Positions 11,111 to 23,724 of a stretch of DNA of 64,000 nucleotides are shown in pieces; positions within the stretch are counted from its first letter, which is position 1, and each line of letters begins with the position of its first letter. The notes beneath the pieces were generated by a model. It did no database searches, had not been told where the DNA came from, and worked only from the letters and a program-made list of their open reading frames with translations. Source of the stretch: Lentinula raphanica (taxonomy: Eukaryota > Basidiomycota > Agaricomycetes > Agaricales > Omphalotaceae). The DNA lies in assembly GCA_027919835.1 (NCBI GenBank), contig JANVFP010000024.1, forward strand, positions 62,001-126,000, written 5' to 3'. A program made the position numbers and the translations under genes.

Positions 11111-13700
11111 ATTTTTGCGGCTCTGTCACCGGGGGCTCGTGCTCACATCGTCACCCTGAACATTCTCTCAAGGGTTCACGTTCTGGTTTCTGGCCTTGCC
11201 ATTCACTTCCTTGTTGCGATAAACTTGAAGCGGACGTTGTTGCGAATTCTGTCTGTGTAAAGGAAGTTAGCAAATTCATTCTTGGTTACTCCTTCACCCG
11301 AAACAGCTACTATTATGTGATTTCGAGTGACCCTGATGCGCTTAATGTCGAACTCTTTTTCTTAGATCTGGTCACCATTTCGCCTGCTATTGATCTCATT
11401 GCACATTTCGAAACTCCTCCTAACATATGCTTCTCCCTTCCGATGTCAGCATTGATTCTCTTCGCCCCTTCGCTCCTTACCATGCTCGTGAACTTATTAT
11501 ACCTATCGGACGCGGCCAATGCGATGGAGGCTGTCCTTTGGAATCTTGTCTCTCCTTCCTTGATGAGACCAACTTTCTTCGGATAACTTCCATCGCAAAC
11601 GCCTACAGGACTGGAGCTTGTGGTCACATCACTTTCTGTCTTTTGCTTTATCTTCCTTCGAATCCTACCCTGCTCACTCTTGTTCAATATATTCCCTACA
11701 CATCTCAATTCATCTCATCTGATGACTGGCCCGAAACTTCATCATGAACTTGCTTCAAATCGAGTCTCTGGATTCTGGACTTGTGCGAGCAACAACGGGC
11801 CTCGGAAGCGGAGAGATGGAGTCAAGCTCGTGCCGTCCTTGCATATAGCAGACTTACAGGTCTTCAAACAATGTCTCTTCATTTCCCTTCATACGACAAT
11901 CTCCTATCCATCACTGTCTTATCTTGCATGTTCTACGGGATCCAAGGAGATTCCTCACGCTCGACGATGCAGTCAAAACTTCATCTCGGACGAAACCACG
12001 TTGGTTACAGACTCCCATCCCACAAAGCTAATCAACAAGATTTGTGAGACAAGGACGTCAAGCGGCAATACGAACTCGGTGTCATCTCCTGTCATCTCAC
12101 ACAACAGTATGTTATTTAAATATTTCATTGGTTGAAGCTTTCCAGTCTTTCTGACGACAATCGTAGTACAATTTGTATTCTCACCGGGCTCCAGGTCATC
12201 GTCCTACTGTTCCACAATGAACTCCTTATTAAGCTCGGAACAATTTGCCACACAGACTCAAAAAGTTGTCCTCTCCACCCGAGTTCCGACTGTCCTTTTT
12301 CATGAGGAGTGGCACTCGGTAGATCATCCCAAGTTCAATGCCTAAAATCGGGTCCGGATGTCCATCCGGCCAACAGACCCAATGATCAAGCTGCACAACC
12401 TTGTCGCAGATTCAGGCGGTTGACGTTAGCGGAGGACTCTCAGCGAGGCTTTGAATACTGTTGAAAGATTCAGCGGATACGAGGAAGAATCTGGTATGTT
12501 TTTGATACACGTTCGTTAACTCATACCAACGAAACAAACTACAGGAATTGGTTCGTGGGAGCTCTGAAAAGCCCAAGTTTGATGCTTGCAGAGCTTTGTA
12601 CGTTTAATTCATACGGATTGACCTTTGCATTCATCATCGTGTCCTTTAATCAGACACGGCTCTATTCGATGCTCTACGTCACCTGTCCGACACAATCTGG
12701 CCGACCTCTGTCAACTTGTACAATACGCAGGCAACATCATACCTCGGCTCTTTTTTTTGAATCAATCTATTGCGCTTGGAGGCGAACCTCATGATGCGCA
12801 TAGTACTATCTAATAGGCCCCTGGCCCTCTCTGAAGCTCCCAGGCATCAACAAGCCCTGCAGACGGATCCATATCCCCCTGCAGTCCAGCCCTTCCCAAG
12901 ACTGTTCTGTCGACTGCCCGTGCCAACATGCATGGAGCCCGTACCTCGGCTCTATCTCATGATCACTGTCGGTTCAGTATGCATGTCTATGCCAGACGCT
13001 CCAGTCTGGCGGTGTACCCCATCACATCCGAGGGCTTTTCCCAAGGCACTATCTCAATGGCCAAACTAGAGACCATCTTTTAGCTTCTAGTCAGTGTTGA
13101 ACCTGGGTGTGTTATTCGACAATTCTCTACCACATCTTTGACTGACTGTGTATCTCGTTCAAGCCATCCTCCCCTCTGTACTCGTAGCAGTCTACCGTCT
13201 TCGTGTGAGATGAGCAATCGCTGTAGAAAGGTAGTAGGGCTTGACTGACCCCTTGCCGAACCCCACCTTCGGGTGGAGCTGAGTATTTTCCTTCCTTCCT
13301 TCCACACTCACCACGATCTCCATGTCGCCTCATGTCACTAGCTTCGGACATATCAAACACCAAGCAGGATGAGTCAATCCACTTTTGGGCTGTTGTTGGG
13401 ATAGCGCTTGTACATGGCAATCCCTAGTACAATCCTCAATCCTTTGCTCCTGGTATATCTCCTCAATGCTTGCAATTTGAGTTCGATTTCGAAGCCACTG
13501 GTCGTTGTATTCTTCCGTGCATTATATCAAACTTTCACACAATGGCTTGCGCTCGGCTATCGTGACAATCACAGTTCACTCTTTTTCAATCGCATTTTGC
13601 AACATATCACAATTTACCGGAATGTGCGTTCACAGTAACACCGTAGTACATACTTAAATTTCCTTAGCTTTACGCTCTTCGCGATCGCTCTGAACGGCTT
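11111..13700. other. Long stretch of broken open frames, nothing recognised
   Basis: Open frames of 80-170 residues occur on both strands (for example 11317-11586 +, 11620-12135 +, 11313-11708 -), but none shows a domain I know. One short phrase around 12240-12345, ending HEEWHSVDHPKFNA before a stop, looks protein-like. Some of this may be the missing pol part of the preceding retroelement, too decayed to read. No tandem or inverted repeats stood out. Confidence 0.35.
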
Positions 13701-15985
13701 CACCAGTCGCTTGCCTGGACGATGCTACACAATGGTCCAGAAACTGCCGAACATCCTATTTCGTAGCCTTTATGAAAGGCTTCCTTTTACCGTGTGGGCC
13801 GCTGGGTTTCAATCCATCAGACGTACACGTATATTTTCGTGCATTCCACTCTATGGCTATACTTACCGTGCGTCATCTCTAGATCTCGAAACCGTTCTAC
13901 GGTGGTCCCAGCGAGTTCGTTACAACACTGCTGTAAACTCGCATTACAGGCGATTATGCCATGCTTCGACTCGATTACAGCAGCAAGATCAGTGAAGCGG
14001 GTCGCTATCCAGGATGGACTGGAGTTGAGCTTCCCAGAACAAGGGATTTCCTGCTGTCTTCATGAGTTCCTGGAGGCTTCAGGATTACCGCCACCTCTGA
14101 CCGTGCAAGACTTACGAGACAGGTTCGCAGACGTTATACTATCGCTTGACGATGTGTCTAAGAAGGGGTATCGAACGAGGATGCTTTTGCTGGGCATCGT
14201 CCGGAGTGCCTCATATCCTCCTCGTTTTTCAATCGAAGTGTGTAATTGTTCTCATCATCTGAACTATCTTCTCATGGCATAGTTACAGGTTTGCCATGTT
14301 GACGACGACTCCCCAATACTATCAGAGTCGCCACAGTACTCAGAGCCAAGAACGTATGCGGCATGTAACGTCATGTAACCAATGGAACATGCTGCTTCAG
14401 GAATTGTCTCCGTTCGATGCTGGTTCCCGATCTCAGCGAAATCATGGATTGGATAATAAGCTGGCTACTCTTGGAGATCTTGATGGAACCGGAAATCATA
14501 ACATTGACTCTCATAGGTATCAATGACTCTGCTTCGACATCATTTCATTCCGATATCCTGATTTGGACCTGCTGGATTGTGACCGTATACTACACTAGGA
14601 AAGCGGCGCCTGAACCCTTGCTTGAGGAGAAGCGATGTAGCGTTCGGAAAAAATGGAATTAACGATAGACTAGGTAGTTACATTTTATCAAGAAGCAAAG
14701 ATACATGACGAACGCAGCTGAACAGATCAGCGACGAGAAGTATTGCCCCCGACGATGCATGTTATCTATCAGGACATCAAAAACTGGAAAGTGCTCAGAC
14801 TCGATCGATCCTTGTGACTACACGCCCATGTTCATCAACGACCGCGTAACTCCAGAGTATGCAAGTTATGATCCTCCTAAAGAACCACTGCGGAGATCAT
14901 GAAATCCACTGGAGTGAAGAAAGCCTTCTCGTCTGAGTGAAGCGGAGGAGCAGATTCATTTGTAGGAAAAGTGTGGGATGTTGCAGGGCTGGTAGTGGTT
15001 CAATAGAATGCAGATGTCGTTCATGAAGCTTTGAACACCGACGCCAGGTTAGAAACAAGCTGAAGAGCTTAAGATTCAAGCGATGGGCATACCCGGCGTT
15101 GCCTGCATGTCGAGGAGACGAAGCACGATCGTCGTTGTTGGTCCATTTTGACAGAAGGTAGAAGCAGTCGAATGCGATAGCAGACCGCAGCCTATCTGAC
15201 AGAGGTGTTTGAAGGGGCATTAAGAGGCACGGAAGACGTAGTGGACGGCATTCCGGAGATGGTTTGGTATATGATATGCAGAGCTTATCCTGTATAGGCT
15301 TTGCAGATTTTCCATCGGCGTGAAGGACTTCCTGGTCGACCCCTTTCACTGAAACATTCCATATCAAAGAACCAGGATCGATGATGATACGGTGTTCAAC
15401 ACTATTTCAACACCGTAAAAAATAACGCCTTCGGGTCGGAGCGTGATCAAACGAAGACTGGACATGGGAGCTTGGAAAGCGAGATGTGGTTGGTGTAGTA
15501 TGATGGAATGAGATACGACATGGTTGTAAAAAAAACACGACAGCACGACCGCTCATGAGCATCTTCAACGTGTGAAACTTAAGCTCACTGGAGAGTGAGC
15601 TATGAGAGCGAAAAAGTGACTGAGTGTTATAATGATCAACTTACCATGTAAATTCTATGTATGGAAGTGGAAACCAAGCTCTTAGCTGAATATTGATGCG
15701 GAGACGACAGAATGAACGCTTTGGATTGTCGACTAGTAAGAGGACAGATGAAGCGTTCAGCAAGGGTTTGTCTTTCTCGAGAGCAGCCAGGTCTTCACGA
15801 GCATCAGAGAACTTTCCTATGAAGGTAGTTTTCGGAGTCTGGTCGGACGATAAATATAATTGACATCGATCAGTTTTCCGGACCTGCCGCCGTGATTCTG
15901 ACTTGGAACGTGACCACTGACTTCATCTGAAGTTTGAACGCTCTCAACTTGGACTTTTCTGAGCGATTGATATCATATCCTCCTT
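13701..15985. other. Broken open frames, nothing recognised
   Basis: Frames at 13794-14282 (+), 14417-14662 (+), 14705-14902 (+) and 14897-15367 (-) have no recognised motifs. A segment at ~13990-14250 (SVKRVAIQDGLELSFP, then LTVQDLRDRFADVILSLDD) reads like real protein and is probably another decayed gene. The function is unknown. Confidence 0.35.
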
Positions 15986-17690
15986 TGTCAATTGGGATCT
16001 ATGCCTAAGGCCTTTCTCAACTTCTTCACCGCTTTCGACTTGACTTGTTGCTATCTTCGCGGCCTCGGTGATGGACAGGCTCTATTCCGAGGTTTTGTCG
16101 CTGGTGTACGTGCCTTCCCAGATGATTTGCTTCATATATTTTGTACTGAGATGAATCAATATAGCGACTCTTGCTACTCCTGCCCAACGACTCGTATGAC
16201 AGCCCAAAATGCAGACGACTGGGTCCTCTGGTTTAGTTCACTGAAACGACGGCTCATGACCCAATATTTCTCGGACGCGATTCAGAAACCTTCTACTCAA
16301 TGGTTTGGATGTACCAGACCTACAAGCCATGGCGAAGAAGGCGGATGAGAGAGCTACACTTGTTATGTGTAGACTAACGATAGCTATCGGCGTTCGCGAG
16401 AAGAATAAAGTATTAATCAAAGAAACAAGGACTGTGCCAGACAGATCAGCATCATCTAATGAGGGTTATTGAACAGGTGCGCATTCGCGAATCCATATGA
16501 ACGCGTAGTGACGGTATATTGAAATAAGTTCCACAGACAATGTCGCGCGCGTGCATGTTTGAGTTAGCCGATATGACATAGTGAGGCCACAGAGTACGTG
16601 GTCATCTTCACAGAGAGTCTCATAATCTCTGAACATCACCTCGCAGAGACGATCATTACCATCGAATACAAATGTAGAAAAGTGCGATACTCAACCAGAA
16701 TGAGACGTTAGAGAAGGTCAACTAACTGTTGTTGGATGAACATCGACAGCTGCAGACTACGCACGACGGCGTACTATCAGAGAGAGGAGGTCTTGTTCAC
16801 TGGCAGTCGAAGGAAGCAAGAAGAGACGTAGAATACAGAAGGAATGACGGGACAGCAGACGTGAGCTTAGATCAGTGACCGATTACGAACAGATTTGTAC
16901 GTGCCACAATCTTTTTTCATATACTCTCAGCTAATCATGCGGAGAAGGTCTGCTAAAGAGCGAGAACAATCTGTCAATAGTTGAACCTGATCTAGACAAG
17001 CAACCAGCGATCGTGACCGATTTGAATAAGAAAGTCGAAGGCCTACAATCCAAAGCAGACGAAGCAGCCAAATTGAAGGACGAGCTGGACGAGTAAGGAA
17101 CACTCTATTCTGCTTCTAATCGGAACAACTCAGCTATTGATCAGACATCAATACTGCTGAGAAATTGAACAAAGTCGAGAACGTGTTGGAAAAGTACAAG
17201 AAGAAGCTGCAGGAGACTGATGAATTTGGCCAACGCGTCAAGGTATATTGATATAGTCTACCTCATACTCACTTAGACTGTATACAGGCTATCAAGAATC
17301 AAGACAAGCTGCACAGAGAAGAGCAAGCTGGCAAAGCTCTTGCAAATGCTTCTGTGAGCGTAATTCCGTATGCTTTCGGTACTGAGCTTGATTCGGAAAT
17401 TGAAGGCATGTTAGAAGACGCGCAAGCTAGTGTGCCACAGATCAAGATTCTGGAAGACGAGCTGAAACGCCAGAAGGTCTGTGACTCTCTGCTTTCGTTA
17501 CTCTATCTGACCTTTTGTCAGGTCTTGCTGGCTGGAACGAAGAAGCGGTACATGCAAGAGGCAAAATCACTGATGAGTTATATCCACAGCATGGGCATGA
17601 ATACCATGCAAGGTCAATTGGGACAACGACTCGGCAAGACAGCGTGGCTGACTTCACAACGAAGCAATGTAGGTGTATATTCATCTTGAA
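15986..17690 (+). pseudogene. HOOK-family microtubule/endosome adaptor, decayed
   Basis: HOOK proteins have an N-terminal domain that binds dynein light intermediate chain, followed by long coiled coils. Here ~15990-16440 reads as the N-terminal domain: FLNFFTAFDL, then DDWVLWFSSLKRRLMTQYFSDAIQKP, then DLQAMAKKADERATLVMCRLTIAIGV through a frame change. A further phrase (QTDQHHLMRVIEQV) lies at ~16430-16490. Coiled-coil pieces follow at ~16990-17690 (KLNKVENVLEKYKKKLQETDE, LKDELDE). The order matches an intact HOOK gene, but stops and frame changes break it and several hundred residues are missing. The identification is by remembered family pattern; absence of function is inferred. Confidence 0.7.
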
Positions 17691-17729
17691 ATCTGAATAT
17701 GATTCTCATTCGGTCGCCAGTCTCGCCTT

Positions 17730-20700
17730 CTGCGTACAGTTTAACGTCGTACCTCTCGATCAATTTTACTTTATCTCTGGCTCCTCTTGGCAAAGGTCGT
17801 CTCTCTCTCGTTGAACTCAGTCATAGTGGCTTCGGAGCCTCAGCAGCGTCGCGTCGCCTCCAAGTTACCATCCATCCATTTTCACATCTCAACCTCCCGC
17901 TATCGCTATTCGTTAACATTCCGATCTCAAACGGCGACCCTACTCGAAAACGCTGCAGACCGGTCCTCGGTCACACCGTCGAGGACCAGCTTGCATAGGG
18001 AAAACTCGCCCGGGAGCACGACGAACATTCCTACTATCGTCAAAGCCCAGGTATTCTTGCTGTCGACCTTAACGGAGAATAATTATGAACGGAATGCACT
18101 GGAAATTCGATCAGTGCGTCTTTACAATCAACTACACCCAACAGGAACTCATTATGCCCTACAGCTTTCGGAGCAACATGGTATAGATACCGTGTATTTG
18201 CACTTCATCAGGCGCTTGATTACGCACTCTCATGTCTTCCAACAATAATTCCACGACTTTCGCCGCCTCGAACTTACTCACTTTCGGCTGCGCTTACAAG
18301 AAACGAAGAAATTAGCCCGAGACCCTTATCTTGCTGAACGCGTTCCGGACGGTGTTGATAGAGGTGAAGGAGAAGTCTTCAGGAATTTTGACTTGTAGGA
18401 TTCGTTGATCGCGTGGGCTCTTGAACGACTGGTCCTTGCAGCTCCAATCGTTTCTTCCCAGTCAGGAAAGAATTCAGCGCAAGCACAAACGGTCGTGCAG
18501 CAGGAGTTCAAAACGCAGATTGCAGACTTGTCACCAAATCAATATACCAATGCAAACTTCAAACTCTTACAGTTTACACCCCGGTACAACACTTGTTCAA
18601 GCTCTCATGCAGCTTACATCACAGCTGATCCTGATGCCATTCGTGCGCTCTTGGCCCACTCTGGCATCATTCTCCTCCGCAAGACGAACAAGTCGTTGAC
18701 CTAGTGTAGAATTAGAGTCGGAAGACCACTGAAGGAGCGGTCATCTACGACATAGCAGCTCTAGTCCAAGCAGTTCTCCCAATGCCAGCCTCAATTCGGT
18801 AACTGTGATCAAACCTTTTGATGTTCCCGTTCCCGACCGATACGGTGTTGACACGCCAACTTTTAAACTCTTCATTGCCATCCTTCTAGGTTGCTCTCGT
18901 GACGCCAATTCCCACCCTGGAACTGGCTTTTGACCTATCTGGTCTAACGCCCTTTACCAATTCTGCCTTTTGCCTTTCTCTCCCTTCAGGGAGACACATT
19001 CAAATTTGTCCAGCTTCCTCGCCGCAGAATAGTAACAGTCGAGGACGTTGCAATTACCAGTGCTACTATCAAGTCTCTTGCGGCGAATGTTTCCGGTCGC
19101 ACTTGGAATTCGCTCAATTTGTTTGAGGAAGTTAGCAGATTCAAAATCCAGAGAGATTCGAGGCGTCATATGCAAGATGTCAGACAAGGCCATCAAAATC
19201 AGTGCCGAGCATGTTCTTAGGGGTCTCTTGCAAGTTCCGGTGAGCAAAGTGGCATGGTTTTCACGGTTCTGTTGATCTCTTACCGCCATGTACAGGATGC
19301 TCCCTGGAATGTGACGCACCTCGAGTACTCTCGCAACTTGCTCACCATGTTTCTTGCCGTACCCAACTTGTTTTCATACGAATCTGGCAAATACAATCTA
19401 CTTATCTCACCGATTCTTCCCGTGATTTTTACGATCCTCTTGATATCATTCGTATTCTAGATGTAGCTCAGGACCTTGAAGTGCGTCAATCTCTGCTTGT
19501 GTCTTTCCACGGCTCATTGTTCCTTCTCTCAGATCCTCAAAGCTCTCTTAGAAGTCCGTCCGTTTGGCTTTGCATTAGACGTCGTTAGCGTCCCGAAGAG
19601 AATATCCGAACTTGGACAAATGGTTGATGGTCAATGTTACCAACCATGGCGTCAATTTTTTGCATTCTGTGTTGATGTTTCTGGAGGACAAGATGATTGC
19701 GGATCTCCAACCTGGCACCAGAACAATGACTCTCAAATCTAACACGAACCCCATTATCCTCAGGATGGTACGGAATAGGTACGTCATGAATTTGAGAATG
19801 CTTCTCTAGTTTCTAACATATTGTAGTCAAACCAAATGGCAGACGAGGACAAGTAGTTCTGGTTGGATGTCGAAAACCATTCAAGTCCATCCTCGATTGA
19901 TGAGTATGATGCACAATTCGGATATCGAACCTGGATATACCATGATCGCCTACTCCGCCGAACTCGAAGCAGAAGTAAATGGTATCTACGAGCAGATGTA
20001 CGACGAAAATACCACCATCGACGAGGTGATTGATATGCTGCAGCGATACAAGAACTCTAGGAATCTCCGGGAACACGAGGTCTTCTCTTGCATGCTCCAT
20101 TTCCTATTCGACGAATATAAGTTCTTCCAATCCTACTAGTACCCCGCCCGCGAGCTGGCTATGACCGGCTAGCTCTTCGGAAGCCTGATCCAACACCAGC
20201 TCATTGAATACATACCTCTAGGGATGGCCACCCGATACGTCTTGGGCCCTGAATTGTCCTCTGAGACGTTTCTCTTCAAGTTCGGGATCTAAACACGTAC
20301 TCGGTTTGAACACTGACTACGCGAATGGAGACCACTGTGAAACGTGGGTGCAGAATGCGAATCTTGCTGAAGCGAAGTCGGAACTGGTTGCAAATCTCCA
20401 AAAGGAATTGGCAGCGATTGCAGATGGGACAACGGGACATGTCGTCCATGTTCCCCCAGTTAAAGCAACTCCTGTTTTCTGCCTTCCAGTTGGATGTGGT
20501 GAACGAAGCTGTTACAGTACCCGTGGACGAAATCTCGGACAAAATCCTGTTCATCATCGATGATCTCGCCCCTAATAATTTCAGCGCTCAGCTTGAGGGA
20601 ATGCAGGTGTTGTTCAAAGATATGTACTCTCTCCGGCTACCTAGTTGACCAGCGAATCAGTACCGAACCCAACAATCACTCCCTATACCTCCGTTTTCTG

Positions 20701-23700
20701 GACTCTCTCAATCGGCAAAATTGTCGGAATACATTCTTCACGAGACATTTGTCAAGTCCTGCTAGCATGCTCAATTCGGAACAGGCACTGCAATTTGGCA
20801 GAGAACGAATCCGGCGAATGATGTCAAAGTTTGGTTGGGCCCCTGGACATACCCATCAAACACAAGAATATATCCTTCAGAGATCTGCTCATCGAAGGAT
20901 ATGAATCTGGGCGAAGCATTATCTCTATATCCTTCGTGTGCGAAGTTCTCGAAGGCTGTGTGCACTTTAAAGTGTTTAAACCCCCTAATCCGTACTAGCT
21001 CATGGGAGTAATGAGCCTTTCTCCTCGAAATTGATCCTCACGGACGTGAAATTGGAGTACAAGCTTGAGATCGAGCTGCGTATACTCTACTTGACATCAA
21101 TTTGGATGCAGTCGAACCTTCTACCATTGTTCGAACACGCCCTCTTGCCGATTCACTTACTGTCCTCCTCTTCCCGAATATGCCACGTTCATCGACTCTC
21201 TGCCCATACGTCCATACGACTCTGCTGTTCCAGGGTGGAGATGGGCGTTTGGTTAGTTCTGGAGACGGTCAAATGCTGCTGGGACCCTCGAGCCCTCGGA
21301 TCCTTCGAGGATACTATGCCCCCAAATCAAATTTGATGAATAGCGCGCAAGTGATTTTACAGCGAAGTCCTTTGAACACGCAGCCTACTTTCACGCGAGC
21401 GGTTGCCCTTGCTGTGGAGCGTGCAGTGCGAGAAATGAGTGCTCCATCTTTACCTTTTCTTGCAATACTGAGGCTCTCTAGATTATCCTACCTGTTGTCG
21501 AGCGATCAGTCACTATTGCTGTTATATCAACTCAAGAATTGGTCGCGAAAGATTTAGCAACAGAGAGCAACGAAGAGAAGATGCGAAAGGCTGGTCATCT
21601 CACGGCACCGAAACTTGCGGAAGTTCGGCTCTTGTCACCTGCAAAGAACTCGTCAATTTCTCGGGGAGAATTCACTTGTAGATATATATACATAACTCCT
21701 CCTTGATTTCGTGCTACTGATGTCAACGGACGCTTTGGAAGATGTGGCGAAGGAGGCTATCACATGGTTTATGTACGCTGAAGATGAGGTTCGTGGTCCT
21801 CTCACCCATACTGATTCGGTGCTCAGGCATCCATCTAGCGCGAGTTCAACATTCCTTTGACTGACTCTCCTTCGTAGCAGCTTACTGAAAGTCGGAGTGC
21901 TTGATCGGGCCCTCGCCAAAACCATGTACATGGGATCGATGGGTCCCCGTCCTAGCTTCTTGAATATTTCATAGCGGGCCTGATATGAGAGTGTTTGCTA
22001 AGCGACCCTCCAGTCGCTTCCCAAGCACAAATTCAGTATAGCATTGAATTGTTGACAAACACGGTCCAAGAAGGAAAGGCAGCTGATCTGTCTAGTTTTC
22101 TTCTGCGTCTGTATGCCTGTTCACAGACGAGTCTGTGATAGGGTATTCGAACACTTGGACGATATATGAGGCATCAGACGCCCATTTACGGTCGTACTGC
22201 CGGAACCGCGTCAAACGTCTACGAAACCTGGTGTAGGAAATATGCGGGAAAGCTTGTAAGCTGGTTCCAGCAATGGATCAATATCTACTAACGGTCGCAT
22301 CCCCCCGAAAAGAAATTTATCCCGTTCATTACTCAGCTCGCTAAAGCTCTCATTGTCAAGAAGATGACACCTCCTCACTCTTCTTCCGAGTCTACGCTGA
22401 AGCCAGTGTCAGCCAGTAAACTGAACTGGTGACGGCAAGAGAATACGAATACGCTTTCCAAACCCTGGATGCAATGTCTCGTCTGATCGTCAAAAGTCAC
22501 GGTGATCCTTCGGGCGGCAACGTGGATCAGGCCAATGCACACTATCTGTCGAAGATACTTTATTCCATGGAGGTTCATTTGGGAACGGCATACTTCCAGT
22601 TAATTTTCCGCATCAGGTATGTTTGACTCTCAATCATTTTGTGAGTCAAACCTCATGTTACTTTCTCAGCGATACCTTCATATCCTTGCAAGCCACCAAT
22701 TTCCCTGGCTTTGCCTTCTCTTGGATGTGTCTCTTATCTCATCGCTTATTCATGCCAGAACTGATACTCCCTGGAAACAGAGAGGTATGTCCTGTTTGCA
22801 TTTTATATTCCCGTCGATAACGCCTTGTGTCACAGGGCTGGTCAGGGTTCCATGAACTGTTGGGTTCCCTGCTCAAGTTTCTAGCTCCTTTCCTGAGAAA
22901 GCGGTTCTTAAAACCGGTGCCAGAGATCTACACCGTGAAGCGCTCCAATTTCCCCTAATTCTTGAGTGAATATTATTTCACTTTTTGCGACGTAATCCCC
23001 CCTCGTCACGTTGTATGCAACTTCGAAACATCATCCTCAGCGCATTCCCTTGTACTATCACTCTACCCAATCCTCATCTTCGCAATACTTCCCTCGACCC
23101 TATACCCGAAATGGGCCCCATCCCACCTGTCTCTCCGACTTCACCTCCCCTCACAAATACAGAGCTTCGAAGCCATCTTGACCAGTACCTTCTGGACCGT
23201 GGTTCCTCTGCTTTCCTGTTAACGCTAAAGGATAAATTTCGTTTCGCTGGAATGACCGACGCAATGCCCCACTAATATAGTGTCAACACTGTGGTGATGT
23301 CTCATCAGTTGCCAACTTGCCCACGCCAAAGCAAGAAGCGGCACTTCCGTGTTCGTACCCACCGATCTAGGAATCCTCGCTCTCGAATATATGGCAATAA
23401 GCATCGATGTCGAAGGTATGTACCCTACTTATCTCGTGATAACGCCGACTCAAATATCTCATAAAGGACAACATCATCTCCTGAGTGCCATGGCACTTTA
23501 ACTCAAGGAGATACCCAAACGCACAGACTCATTGGTTCAATGCTCTACGTCTTCATCTATTCTTGGAGGTGAACGACAAATTCCGAGAAGTGATGACCAA
23601 AGTTTTTGAACGTTTCATCGTCCACAGGCCATATCGCTGGGGTGCTCTCATCACTTGCGACCTCGACTATCGCTCTCCTTCCTCAGAAAAACACCAAATT

Positions 23701-23720
23701 ATCGTCGCAAAATATCCGCA
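17730..23720 (+). pseudogene. CCR4-NOT complex scaffold NOT1 (CDC39), decayed full-length copy
   Basis: NOT1 is the ~2,000-residue scaffold on which the deadenylases CCR4/CAF1 and the NOT module assemble. Pieces occur in native order across 6 kb. N-terminal IVKAQVFLLSTLTENNYERN is at ~18030, ALERLVLAAPIVSSQ at ~18410 and GTTLVQALMQL at ~18590. HNSDIEPGYTMIAYSAELEAE and LREHEVFSCMLHFLFDEYKFFQSY are at 19913-20137. NHSLYLRFLDSLNR is near 20680-20720, and LVAKDLATESNEEKMRKAGHL is at ~21540-21600. The conserved C-terminal NOT1 domain (FPGFAFSWMCLLSHRLFMPE) is at 22707-22766, MQLRNIILSAFP at ~23020 and the final REVMTKVFERFIVHRPY at ~23586-23635. Between these are dozens of frameshifts and stops, and no reading frame exceeds ~180 residues. 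NOT1 is essential in yeasts, so an intact copy must exist elsewhere. Confidence 0.88.
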
Positions 23721-23724
23721 AAAG

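Noticed and set aside
11313..11708. 131-residue minus-strand gene
   Set aside because: No domain, no exon partners, and a similar-length frame on the other strand. Chance opening is likely.
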